Source: JAAGZL01 sp964628835 (lineage in GTDB: Bacteria > Pseudomonadota > Gammaproteobacteria > Chromatiales > Chromatiaceae). Taken from it: 64,000 nt of DNA. The notes under the pieces were generated by a model. It saw only the letters and a program-made list of their open reading frames with translations, made no database searches and was not told the origin of the DNA. The stretch covers positions 1 to 64,000 of the forward strand of contig CAZVME010000007.1 in NCBI GenBank assembly GCA_964628835.1, written 5' to 3'. Positions 33,982-42,520 of this stretch are shown piece after piece; the stretch's first letter is position 1; every line of letters starts with the position of its first letter. The translations under genes were made by a program, and so were the position numbers.

Positions 33982-36576
33982 TTAATCAAAGGGAATCTTC
34001 ACCGATATCTTGGCACTATGATCTTCATTATTAGACTGATCAAACCCATTCAAAAAGCGAGTGCCCTGGAGAGAATAAGAAGCCTTCAGAGTTGCTCTTT
34101 CTGGTAAGCCGCCAAGCGTCAATGGTATAACCAGCGAAAGTTCGCCGGTGTGCGACTCAAAATCAGATTTACCTATGCCATCATATGTGTAGGTCCCTTG
34201 AAAGCTGGTACCGTTCGCCAAGCGCAAGTTAAGTCCTGCAATCACTTGAGCGCGTAGCCCCTCAGTACCAACGCCAATACCATTCACATCATTGATGTCC
34301 GGTGAATCAAAGTCCCAGATGCCCTTCACTCCTAGCATCGGCCTGATGAACGAACCGTCTGTCCCATTAATGGTATAGGTCACCGTTGGACCAAAATTCA
34401 GACTACCCAGCGACATGGTCTGTTTATCAATGCGGAAACCGTTACTATCAGTGTAGGCTTTTTGTGTTTCCTCGAAATAGTTTAGTCCTATGGATGGGCT
34501 GATATTCCACTTGCCATGCCGGTAATCGCCAGTCAGATGCCCCTCTATCTGCCAACGTTCAGTATCAAAGTCATCCCAATAGGTGCCAAGTGGATTGATC
34601 TCATTGTCGGACTGCCCCCAGGCACCACGCAGATCCAGGATAACGTTATCGTTCAGACGCGTTACCACATATGGACCAAGCATCCAACCCTTGCCCTTGG
34701 CTTCGCCGTTTAGGCCGTCAGACCTCTCATCCGACCAGTCTAGTTGCCCCATAATGCCGATGAGAAGATCCGGCGAGAAACGGTAATCTGTACCTAAATA
34801 GATGATACTAAAATCGCTCTTCTCATCTATATCGCCCCTGTCCTCCTTACTGTGGGTCCATCGTCCCTTAACCCAGATATTGACCGGGGAGTGGTAACTG
34901 TTTTGGGAACCATCCGGTAGTGCATGTCCTGCTGGTAATACACCACTTAGAGTCAATGCATTGCTTCTTCTCTGAAGATTACTGAACTGTTGCAGGCTGG
35001 TTGAGAAGAAACCCTGGTGCTGGTCTAAGTCGCCAGAAAAACTAAGGCCCACTGGACCACTGCCAAAACCATTGAAACTGCCACCCATGCCGTCACCATT
35101 CAGAAAACCAGAAATACTGGGCCCCTGTGAGGTGATATTCCTTATGCGCATACCGAGGAAGTTTTGGATGGCATGCCGGGTGAATTGTGCGGTCTCGGCT
35201 TCATTGGGCCCTGCATCACCTGATACTGTTATGTCATAATTAGCCTCATCCGCATCATCATTTGTGATATCAAAATCAAAACTGAAGGCTCCAGCTGCAA
35301 TGGGTGTATATTTAACAATAAAGGTTTGTGATGAATCGGCAGCCACGGTAAAGGCGGTGGGTGAAATGTCATCAATAGTGACATTGCTTTCATTGGTCTT
35401 GGTAATGTTACTTATGGTAAGAATAGCATTACCCGTATTTGCTAATGTGTAGGTTAGCGTGATCTGGGTTTTTGCCTCCTTATTTCCCTGGCCATCTGTT
35501 CCGTCATCAGCAATCGAGGTATTTATAGGGCGTTGCACGTCTATTTCTGGCGCGACCGCACCATTCCCTTGGATGGTGAAGTTGTAAGGATTCTTATGAG
35601 CGTAGTTGTTGGCAATCGAGACTATGGCGGTACGGGTACCTGTTGTGACTGGATCGAACTGAATGGTGAAGGTTGTAGTACCGCCGCCTGGCGCCACAGG
35701 TGTACTCGGCTGGGTAGTAACCGTAAAATCTTCATCATTGCCAAAAATAATGACCTTGGGGGTACCAGTCAAATCAAGATCGGCATCGCCTGTACCAGAA
35801 TTGGTTATGGTAAAGGTGTGCGTGATTTTGCCGGTGATGATGTTTGCCGAACCAAAGTCAGTATCGTCTATGGTTGATGGGCTATTATCTCCATTGGGTA
35901 TATCCTGACCATTGCCACTTACGTCTATATCTGGAAAGTATGGAGTAAAAGGGGAGCCCATAGTTGTCCCCCCCCAATCAAGGCTGTAAACGTCCCCCGT
36001 TCGTCTTAAAGTTCCAGTATAGGTCACCAAGCCACCTGATGTCCCAGCATTACCAGCAATAGTCAATGTACAACTTTCGCCAGTGTTTAACACGATACGG
36101 TTTACATTATTACTCTCCCCAGTCACCGTTCCACCCAGGCAAACAGTTGAGTGGTATATAGGATAACCCGCGGTATTATACATACGCGTTCTTACTGGAT
36201 ATACAGCACCGCTTGGATCATTATCAGGCAGAGTTATTTCATATGCATTCCCACTGGTGATAAACATGTCGCTTAATCCCGGTGCTGTATTACTCACGGC
36301 AGCGCTTCCACACCAAGGACTAGAACTGTCTCTAAACCCCGCAAACACGACTAGTTTTTCATCATGATTTTGTGTGCTCCCATAGCACGTAGTGGCAAAA
36401 CCATGTATTGGATAAGTAAGGAGCAACAAGGTAACACATACGAACCACAGAGCCAGACAGGACCCAATCCGCCGTTTTAATGCACCCTGCCCAAAAAGCT
36501 GAATTGGTTTTTTATCTCGCACAATTCTGGGAGCTAGGATTTGTTGTGACTTTATGCTATTCATGTAAACAAACAC
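33982..36576 (-). CDS. autotransporter with choice-of-anchor-D-type domains
   Basis: 864 residues from the first ATG; the start may be ATG 36564 (MNSIKSQQ), neither having a clear ribosome-binding site. A long basic lead plus hydrophobic LALWFVCVTLLLLTYPIHGF is a signal peptide of the autotransporter type. Residues ~200-480 hold two Ig-like repeats (HTFTITNSGTGDADLDLTG, FTIQFDPVTTGTRTAIVSI, then TLTYTLANTGNAILTISNI) typical of ASPM/SPD-2/Hydin-like or choice-of-anchor-D domains. Residues ~560-864 are an outer-membrane beta-barrel (WVKGRWTHSKEDRGDI onward) ending AKISVKIPFD. Predicted surface or secreted protein, sitting inside a flagellar region. Confidence 0.75.
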   Translation of the reverse strand: MFVYMNSIKSQQILAPRIVRDKKPIQLFGQGALKRRIGSCLALWFVCVTLLLLTYPIHGFATTCYGSTQNHDEKLVVFAGFRDSSSPWCGSAAVSNTAPGLSDMFITSGNAYEITLPDNDPSGAVYPVRTRMYNTAGYPIYHSTVCLGGTVTGESNNVNRIVLNTGESCTLTIAGNAGTSGGLVTYTGTLRRTGDVYSLDWGGTTMGSPFTPYFPDIDVSGNGQDIPNGDNSPSTIDDTDFGSANIITGKITHTFTITNSGTGDADLDLTGTPKVIIFGNDEDFTVTTQPSTPVAPGGGTTTFTIQFDPVTTGTRTAIVSIANNYAHKNPYNFTIQGNGAVAPEIDVQRPINTSIADDGTDGQGNKEAKTQITLTYTLANTGNAILTISNITKTNESNVTIDDISPTAFTVAADSSQTFIVKYTPIAAGAFSFDFDITNDDADEANYDITVSGDAGPNEAETAQFTRHAIQNFLGMRIRNITSQGPSISGFLNGDGMGGSFNGFGSGPVGLSFSGDLDQHQGFFSTSLQQFSNLQRRSNALTLSGVLPAGHALPDGSQNSYHSPVNIWVKGRWTHSKEDRGDIDEKSDFSIIYLGTDYRFSPDLLIGIMGQLDWSDERSDGLNGEAKGKGWMLGPYVVTRLNDNVILDLRGAWGQSDNEINPLGTYWDDFDTERWQIEGHLTGDYRHGKWNISPSIGLNYFEETQKAYTDSNGFRIDKQTMSLGSLNFGPTVTYTINGTDGSFIRPMLGVKGIWDFDSPDINDVNGIGVGTEGLRAQVIAGLNLRLANGTSFQGTYTYDGIGKSDFESHTGELSLVIPLTLGGLPERATLKASYSLQGTRFLNGFDQSNNEDHSAKISVKIPFD

Positions 36577-36727
36577 ATTTTGTTAATTTTCAGCGCAGGC
36601 ATAGGAAAGTTTGTAATAGATGGTAAATTATCACATATGACCTTACTGAATAAAAGGTATTATGTGCCACGACGTATGGATAGAGTTACTAAATATAATT
36701 TTATAAGCTGGATGTCCGGAAAGTGTC

Positions 36728-36758
36728 GAAAGCGGTTATGTTTTGCATAACAGCTTTC
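36728..36758. terminator. hairpin beyond the flagellar minus-strand pair
   Basis: Arms gaaagcggttatg (36728-36740) and cataacagctttc (36746-36758) pair over 13 positions with one mismatch around loop ttttg. It lies 53 bases past the stop of the FlhB-like gene on the minus strand. No clear U-tract follows, so termination is only a possibility. Confidence 0.35.
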
Positions 36759-36810
36759 AACAACCGGTGAGGTGTCACTTGGCGCAATGTGACCTGAGTG
36801 TGGTTTTCCG

Positions 36811-37128
36811 TTAGATCCGAGACTGGCTTGAATCTGACTCCTCATGCCTAAACCCAGGTGGAAACTTCCCAGAAACCAGATAGGCAAAGGCGATCACATG
36901 GGCGATGGCCACATACAGCGCCTCTGGAATTTCATCCCCCAAAGGTATCTGGCTTAGCAGTGCCGCCAGTTCACGATCACCATGCAGAGGCACCCCATGT
37001 TCCTCTGCCAGCGCGATGATCTGCTCCGCAAGTTTCCCCCGGCCCTTGGCTGTGATATGCGGTGTGTTTTCTCCGTCGTAGAGCAGGGCGACTGCAACGT
37101 CTGATTGGTTTATCTCTTCTCTGCTCAT
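36811..37128 (-). CDS. FlhB-like C-terminal domain protein (FlhX type)
   Basis: 105 residues matching the cytoplasmic domain of FlhB (SDVAVALLYDGENTPHITAK, AEEHGVPLHGDRELAALLSQ, LGDEIPEALYVAIAHVIAFA) without the membrane part. Lacks the NPTH autocleavage motif of FlhB proper. Known as FlhX/YlqH-like proteins, which can support export switching. Overlaps the upstream FliK-like gene by 4 bases, so co-translated. Confidence 0.85.
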   Translation of the reverse strand: MSREEINQSDVAVALLYDGENTPHITAKGRGKLAEQIIALAEEHGVPLHGDRELAALLSQIPLGDEIPEALYVAIAHVIAFAYLVSGKFPPGFRHEESDSSQSRI

Positions 37129-38393
37129 GCCTTCTCATCCAGTAGGGGTGATCTGGTTGCATTTGTAACCGGCTCGGGTTCCGTGTTACCGCGTCGCGCC
37201 AATAGTTTTCCCACGTTGAGGCCAGAGTCGAGAAATGCCTGGTTCAGGTCGGACATGCGTTGGTTCAGCTGTTCTGCGCTGTCGGCCTTCTCCGCCACAA
37301 ACATGGTGGACACCTCATCGTCGTGCAGGGATATCTTGGCCTGCACCGGGCCGAGTGGTTCTATGTCGAAGGTGAGAGTTACATACCACACCGGTTGCGT
37401 GTCGCCTTGTTTCGAGTTGCTCTGCTCCTGTTCCAGTCGAATCAGAAAGCTGTCAACATGTTCCTGGTGTCGAACCGGAACCTCGAACTGCCACGCCTGG
37501 CGCGTATTGTCTTCGGTTGGCAGGGAGGCGAGCTGATTTAGCTGTACTCGCGCCAAACCGCCTTCTGTCTGGCGAAACAGCATCTCCAGTAGTTTTGTAA
37601 AACCTGATTCCATTACTGAGGCGGTGGATTGTGCCGTTGCTCCGGTGGTTGCCGACTGTTGCTGGCTGCTATCCTGCCTTAACAGGTTTCCAATCTGGAG
37701 CAGCAATTGTAGCAGATCCCCTTTGTAGCTTGCTCCAGGGGGTTGGCCTGCTGCAAGCTGTGCTTCCATGAACAGGCCGTAACCGAGTATTGCCTGTCTG
37801 AGTTGGGTGGGGGTTATGTTGCCGGAGCTGGGGATAGCGGCGGTGAGAATATTCTGTGCCGCCTGAATCAGTTTGGGTCCAAATTTATTGGCTAGTGTAG
37901 GTGGCGCCCCTTTGCTGGCGATGGTCTGCAACATCTCCTTGTCCACACCAGATTTTGCTAAGACATTGATGCCGGATTGTGGCGGCTGTTGTAGTTTCAG
38001 GTCAGCACCAGGTTGTGGCAGTGCTTTGAGGATGTTGTTGCAGACCGCCTGCAGGTTTGCGTACAGACGCTGCATGGGTAGTTGTTTTGGCAGTATGGAA
38101 CGCAGGGCATCGGTCTGGTATTCACGTATCACCGGCTCTTTGACCACTCTGAGCTCCGGCATTTCACCTGCCTTGATTACATCCAGGATGATGCGTTGGT
38201 CCGCTCGCAGACTCACCTGGGTGCGGGCAACCAGCTCTGCAGTTCCAATCTTCAGCTTTACCAGATTCTGTGCTGAATTCGTAAGCACGTTGGCCTGAAG
38301 CAGTTGTCCCGGTTGCAGATTTTTTATTACCGAGGAAACTGAGGGCTCCAGGGTGATGCGGGAACTGATTGTGAGATTGGGTATTTCCATCAA
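37125..38393 (-). CDS. FliK-like flagellar hook-length control protein
   Basis: 422 residues, Gln-rich. The C-terminal FliK domain is seen as QAWQFEVPVRHQEHVDSFLI, VWYVTLTFDIEPLGPVQAKI, and VFVAEKADSAEQL-like text near residue 385 (FVAEKADSAEQLNQRMSDL). The N-terminal half is low-complexity and variable, as in FliK. FliK measures the hook and tells FlhB to change substrate; pairing with an FlhB-like protein in one operon fits. Symbol left blank because a second, canonical fliK may exist elsewhere. Confidence 0.75.
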   Translation of the reverse strand: MMEIPNLTISSRITLEPSVSSVIKNLQPGQLLQANVLTNSAQNLVKLKIGTAELVARTQVSLRADQRIILDVIKAGEMPELRVVKEPVIREYQTDALRSILPKQLPMQRLYANLQAVCNNILKALPQPGADLKLQQPPQSGINVLAKSGVDKEMLQTIASKGAPPTLANKFGPKLIQAAQNILTAAIPSSGNITPTQLRQAILGYGLFMEAQLAAGQPPGASYKGDLLQLLLQIGNLLRQDSSQQQSATTGATAQSTASVMESGFTKLLEMLFRQTEGGLARVQLNQLASLPTEDNTRQAWQFEVPVRHQEHVDSFLIRLEQEQSNSKQGDTQPVWYVTLTFDIEPLGPVQAKISLHDDEVSTMFVAEKADSAEQLNQRMSDLNQAFLDSGLNVGKLLARRGNTEPEPVTNATRSPLLDEKA

Positions 38394-38525
38394 CTATTCT
38401 ATGTGTATGCTGGAACCTGAAATGGCTGAAGCTGGTAACCGTTTATCGGCCAATCCACGGGATAATTGATTAATATGTTCAAGTTGTATTCAGGCAGTGT
38501 CGATACAATTATAGGTTTAATTTGA

Positions 38526-38539
38526 ATTATACGTATAAT
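38526..38539. promoter_or_regulatory. 14-bp A+T palindrome containing a TATAAT box
   Basis: attatacgtataat is a perfect palindrome, nearly extended by flanking ttga/tcaa. It contains TATAAT at 38534-38539, 26 bases before the start of the pentapeptide-repeat gene. It may be an operator overlapping a -10 box; no good -35 was seen. Confidence 0.35.
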
Positions 38540-38565
38540 CAAGAGGTTGCAGCTAGGAACGCCAT

Positions 38566-39477
38566 ATGACGGTAGAATCGGAAAAAGATAAAAAACAGAA
38601 ACTATGGTACATCCGTAGATCTGGAAAGATTAAGGGTCCATTTCCGAGTGGAACTCTGCGGCGTTTTATTCTGGTGGGGCGAGTAAAGCCCTCGGACCAA
38701 GTCAGCCTGGACCGGAAAAAGTGGCAGGGTGTTATGGAGGTGCCGGAGGTGGTGCCGCCGGAGGTGCGCAAGGCTGCAGCCCAAGGTCATCTGGATGATG
38801 TTCTGCCAACCCAGTTGGGTGAGGATGAGCGTACCGGTGAGGAGCGTCGACACAGCAGTGCTAAGGATTACGCAAATCAGCGCAAGGGTCAGCGCCGGAG
38901 AGAAGAGCCGGAGCTGGTACAGCGTCACCGCAATGCCAAATCAGAGTTGCGTAAGTTGGCCAAGAAACGTCGCAGAACACCCTACCTTGGTGTGGTGGCA
39001 AGCTCCCTGCTGGTATCGGTGCTGATTGGGGCCGGGTTGTATATTGGTACGCCGGATGCCATCCCAGACCCCGACTGTAGCGCCAAGCCGGGTCCAGGTG
39101 TGAACTGGCGCAACTGTCGCATGGATGCGGTTAGGTCTGAGTCGGCAAATCTGCAAGGGGCAAATCTGAATAGTTCTGTTCTGCGCCGGGCGAAGTTTTC
39201 TGGTGCTATCTTCAGCCAGGCCGATATGCGGTATGCCGATCTGTCCGGCTCTGACCTTAGTTATGCGGAGTTCTCCACTGCCAGGATGAAGGGGATAAAT
39301 CTACAGAGTGCTGATCTTACCAATGCCGATCTGAACCACAGTGACCTGACCTACGCCAACCTGAAAAATAGCAGGCTGGGTGGAGCCAGACTAGATGGGG
39401 CCAAGCTGGAAAAGGCGATCTGGATAGATGGCAGTGTGTGTGGCCCCGGCTCGGTGGGTAAATGCGTCAAGCCCTAG
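38566..39477 (+). CDS. GYF-like/TM/pentapeptide-repeat protein
   Basis: 303 residues with three parts. Residues ~9-62 resemble a GYF_2-like domain (LWYIRRSGKIKGPFPSGTLR, then GRVKPSDQVSLDRKKWQGV). Residues ~85-142 are basic and charged, followed by one membrane helix (~144-165, VVASSLLVSVLIGAGLYIG). The periplasmic end has pentapeptide repeats (ANLQGANLNSSVLRRAKFSG, ADLSGSDLSYAEF, ADLTNADLNHSDLTYANL) and closes with a small Cys-bearing tail. A quadrilateral-helix repeat anchored to the membrane with a cytoplasmic peptide-binding head suggests a scaffold; function unknown. The TAG stop is the first part of the inverted-repeat element. Confidence 0.72.
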   Translation: MTVESEKDKKQKLWYIRRSGKIKGPFPSGTLRRFILVGRVKPSDQVSLDRKKWQGVMEVPEVVPPEVRKAAAQGHLDDVLPTQLGEDERTGEERRHSSAKDYANQRKGQRRREEPELVQRHRNAKSELRKLAKKRRRTPYLGVVASSLLVSVLIGAGLYIGTPDAIPDPDCSAKPGPGVNWRNCRMDAVRSESANLQGANLNSSVLRRAKFSGAIFSQADMRYADLSGSDLSYAEFSTARMKGINLQSADLTNADLNHSDLTYANLKNSRLGGARLDGAKLEKAIWIDGSVCGPGSVGKCVKP

Positions 39478-39730
39478 TGGGCCATGCGGATAATTCGGTA
39501 AGCCTCAGCCAGTCCACAAGCGTTATCTGCTACCTTGCGTCTCTTGAAAAGGGCATGCCATTCCCTGCGAGACGCGCCTTGCTGAAAACGCTTGTGGACT
39601 GGCCCAAAGGAAGCTTCTCTCATGCGCTACAACTGCGTTGAGTTCATTTAACAGAGCCAGCTATGCCTGCTTTGCCGTAACACATGAGAGAAGCTCTGAG
39701 ACTTACCGAATTATCCGCATGGCCCACTAG
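39474..39730. repeat. 257-base nested inverted-repeat element (three-way junction)
   Basis: Outer arms 39474-39502 and 39702-39730 are perfectly complementary over 29 bases, continuing after one mismatch over five more (39504-39508/39696-39700). Inside, immediately adjoining, are hairpin A with a perfect 16-bp stem (39509-39524/39587-39602) and an inner 7-bp stem (39537-39543/39569-39575), and hairpin B with a perfect 13-bp stem (39612-39624/39683-39695). Only nine bases link A and B. Ends are CTAG. No ORF. It separates two convergent genes; it may be a MITE-type element, a structured RNA or a bidirectional terminator. Confidence 0.9.
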
Positions 39731-40340
39731 AGGTTTGAGCAGTGACTGAATCGCTGAAGGACTCGGTGGTATAGCGGGAAATTTGCATGTGATCCGACCA
39801 GAAATTCGCGGTCAAACCGGCCTTGAGCTTGAGATTCTTCAGAAAAGATTCGGCATCCTGCAGTGACTCCCATACCGATGGCAGAAAGGTGCCACTACGC
39901 CCCTGGTATTTGAGTATCAGCCCATCCTGGCCAGGATGTAACTGGTCAATGAGATCCTGCTCGGAATCGAACTCTATGGGTTGTGCGGGTGAAAGTATGG
40001 AGATATGTATCTCCACTACTGCCATCTCACTCTCTGTGACAGAGGGAAAACGCGGGTCGCGAAATGCAGCGGCAAAGGCGTTATCAGCCACATCCTTGAC
40101 CAACGGCTGTTGTGCCTCCAGATGGCCGATACAGCCACGCAGGGCTCCATTCCGATTTAGGGTGACGAAGCAGGCCAGTTTCTCCTGGAGTCTGGAGGCA
40201 TAGCTGGTGCAATCTACTGCTATGGCAGTGCCATTGGTAAGGCCGTGCTGGATTGAATTCCGAGCCAGTTGCAGCAGACAGTTTCTGTCGTCTGTACTAA
40301 GGGTTGACTCGGAGGTGTCAGCAGAAGGCATAGGCGCCAT
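39711..40340 (-). CDS. amrA: AMMECR1-family protein (AmmeMemoRadiSam protein A)
   Basis: 209 residues. AMMECR1 domain recognised from LACFVTLNRNGALRGCIGHL with the LRGCIG motif, FRDPRFPSVTESEMAVVEIH, and FWSDHMQISRYTTESFSDS. Reaction not established. Start 40340 overlaps the MEMO1-type gene by 23 bases; ATG 40331 is an alternative. The last residues SSGPCG and the TAA stop are encoded by the arm of the nested inverted-repeat element, so the original C-terminus has been replaced. Confidence 0.88.
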   Translation of the reverse strand: MAPMPSADTSESTLSTDDRNCLLQLARNSIQHGLTNGTAIAVDCTSYASRLQEKLACFVTLNRNGALRGCIGHLEAQQPLVKDVADNAFAAAFRDPRFPSVTESEMAVVEIHISILSPAQPIEFDSEQDLIDQLHPGQDGLILKYQGRSGTFLPSVWESLQDAESFLKNLKLKAGLTANFWSDHMQISRYTTESFSDSVTAQTSSGPCG

Positions 40341-41109
40341 ATCCCACTACCTGGTCACGGGGACCTGCGGTGTCACCTGAATTACGCAGATCCAGAGTGG
40401 TGACATGCAGGTGTTTGCGTTGCGCCACCAGAAGCAGTCCGTTCACCGGGGTTCGGCCACAGGCGTGGTTGAAGGAGATGGCATCCGGTCGTAGGGTCTC
40501 AATTGCATTGCTGGTCTCGGCATCAATGCCTTTGGCGGTTTCGTAATCCAGATAGTGACTTAGATCAGAGCTGACCACTATCAGGGTCTCGTCTCCGCCC
40601 CAGATGCGTTCCAGTACCTCAGCCACCTCGTTGGGGCCAATTTCTCCCACCAGAAGAGGCACAATCTTAAACTCACCCAATGAACCTTGTAGAAATGGGA
40701 GGTGTACCTCCAGGCTGTGTTCACTAGTGAAGGCCCGATCCAACTGGGCTATCTGGGGCATATCATCAAGCTGGGCTATCCCGGCCAAATCTACCTCAAT
40801 ATCACCCAGTGGAGTTCGAAAGATGTCTGCGCCGCTGTAGGCAATACCCTGAAATCCCACCCGGTGAGAGGGGGCCAATAGCACCACTCGTTTGATCCGG
40901 TTGGCTACCGAGGCTAGTTGCGCATACGCCACGCCGGCGGTTGGTCCTGAGTAAATGTAGCCTGCGTGGGGTGCAATTAGCGCCTTGGGATGTTTGGTCA
41001 GATCGGAGTCGGCAGCAGATATCAGCTCTCGCACATTCTGGCGCAACTCATCCGGATCTGCCGGATAGAAGTGACCGGCAACTGCTGGGTCTTGAATCTT
41101 TGTGGTCAC
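40318..41109 (-). CDS. amrB: MEMO1-family protein (AmmeMemoRadiSam protein B)
   Basis: 263 residues. Resembles MEMO1 and class III extradiol dioxygenase folds: PAVAGHFYPADPDELRQNV, APHAGYIYSGPTAGVAYAQL and SSDLSHYLDYETAKGID carry the His/Asp residues of the metal site. Bacterial function is undefined. Overlaps the AMMECR1 gene, with which and the radical SAM gene it forms the AmmeMemoRadiSam system, here split over two strands. Confidence 0.88.
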   Translation of the reverse strand: MTTKIQDPAVAGHFYPADPDELRQNVRELISAADSDLTKHPKALIAPHAGYIYSGPTAGVAYAQLASVANRIKRVVLLAPSHRVGFQGIAYSGADIFRTPLGDIEVDLAGIAQLDDMPQIAQLDRAFTSEHSLEVHLPFLQGSLGEFKIVPLLVGEIGPNEVAEVLERIWGGDETLIVVSSDLSHYLDYETAKGIDAETSNAIETLRPDAISFNHACGRTPVNGLLLVAQRKHLHVTTLDLRNSGDTAGPRDQVVGYGAYAFC

Positions 41110-41338
41110 AATAGTTCCTTCTGTAGTCGCTTAAGTAACCATTGATTGATCCTGGTTACATTTGGATTCAAATAGTTTATGTCCACTATGCTATAAAATT
41201 AGAATAGATAGGTAGAATTTCAAGGAAAATGTGCATGACTAGCCATAACCATATTGAATCTGCATCACAAATGGTGCTGTAACTTTTATAGGTTTATGGC
41301 TGGTAGCGACACTGAAAATTTGGAACGGAGTTTATAGC

Positions 41339-42421
41339 ATGGCAGGCATAGGAATGGAGTTCCCAACAGAGTTTTGGCACACACTACCAGACGGAAGGGT
41401 GCAGTGTGATGTTTGCCCCCGGGCCTGCAAGATAAAGGAGGGGAAGCAGGGTCTCTGCTTCGTGCGCGCCTGCCATGGCGGTGAAGTGGTGTTGACCACA
41501 TACGGGCGATCCAGCGGTTTCTGTGTGGACCCCATCGAAAAGAAACCACTCAATCACTACCTGCCGGGTACGCCGGTACTCTCCTTCGGGACCGCCGGCT
41601 GTAATCTAACCTGCAAATTTTGCCAGAACTGGGATATGAGCAAGTCCCGTGAGATGGATATCCTGGCGCAGGAGGCAGCACCTGAGATGATTGCAGCCAG
41701 GGCCAAAGCCCTGGGCTGTCGTAGCGTTGCATTTACCTATAACGATCCGGTTATCTTCCTGGAATATGCCGATGATACGGCCCAGGCCTGCCATGAACTC
41801 GGGCTTAGGGCGGTGGCAGTAACCGCAGGCTATATCTCTCCTGGGGCGCGGGAGTTCTTGTTTCGTAACATCGATGCGGCCAATGTGGATCTAAAATCGT
41901 TCTCCAATGATTTCTACAAATCACACTGTAGTGGCGACCTACAGACCGTGCTCGATACCCTACTATATATCCGTCATGAGACTGATATCTGGCTGGAGCT
42001 CACCACCCTGTTGATTCCGGGGGAGAATGACTCGGACCGGGAGCTCCATGAGATGACACAGTGGGTGGTGGAACACATGGGCCCGGATGTCCCCATGCAC
42101 TTCTCCGCCTTCCATCCGGACTGGAAGATGCTGGACATCCCGGCCACACCAACCTCAACCCTGAAACGTGCCCGCCAGATTGCCATGGAGAATGGGGTGG
42201 ACTACGCCTATACCGGCAATGTGAGAAACCCGGAGGGTGACAGCACCTGGTGCGTAAGCTGTGGTGAGCTGCTCATCTCCCGTGATTGGTACCAGTTGGG
42301 AAGCTGGAATATCAATGCAAACGGTGAGTGTAAATTCTGTGGCTACCGCTGTGCTGGTGTATTTGAGGAAAAGGCAGGTACCTGGGGTGCACGTAGACAA
42401 CCGGTCAGCATAGGCATGTAG
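41339..42421 (+). CDS. amrS: AmmeMemoRadiSam system radical SAM enzyme
   Basis: 360 residues. The SAM-cluster motif CNLTCKFCQNW (CxxxCxxC) is near residue 90, preceded by a second Cys-rich segment VQCDVCPRACKIKEGKQGLC; a late Cys set (CVSCGELL...CKFCGYRC) may hold another metal. Related to pyruvate formate-lyase activating enzymes, but the substrate is unknown. Divergent from the MEMO1/AMMECR1 genes 230 bases away, so the three are likely a functional set. Confidence 0.88.
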   Translation: MAGIGMEFPTEFWHTLPDGRVQCDVCPRACKIKEGKQGLCFVRACHGGEVVLTTYGRSSGFCVDPIEKKPLNHYLPGTPVLSFGTAGCNLTCKFCQNWDMSKSREMDILAQEAAPEMIAARAKALGCRSVAFTYNDPVIFLEYADDTAQACHELGLRAVAVTAGYISPGAREFLFRNIDAANVDLKSFSNDFYKSHCSGDLQTVLDTLLYIRHETDIWLELTTLLIPGENDSDRELHEMTQWVVEHMGPDVPMHFSAFHPDWKMLDIPATPTSTLKRARQIAMENGVDYAYTGNVRNPEGDSTWCVSCGELLISRDWYQLGSWNINANGECKFCGYRCAGVFEEKAGTWGARRQPVSIGM

Positions 42422-42520
42422 ACAGTTAGGGTTTACGCATTTTCAAAAAACCGTCATCTGAATCTGGCAGAGAGATTCTGATTCGGCCATAATGCCTGCT
42501 TTTTTCGAGGCGTTCCCAAC

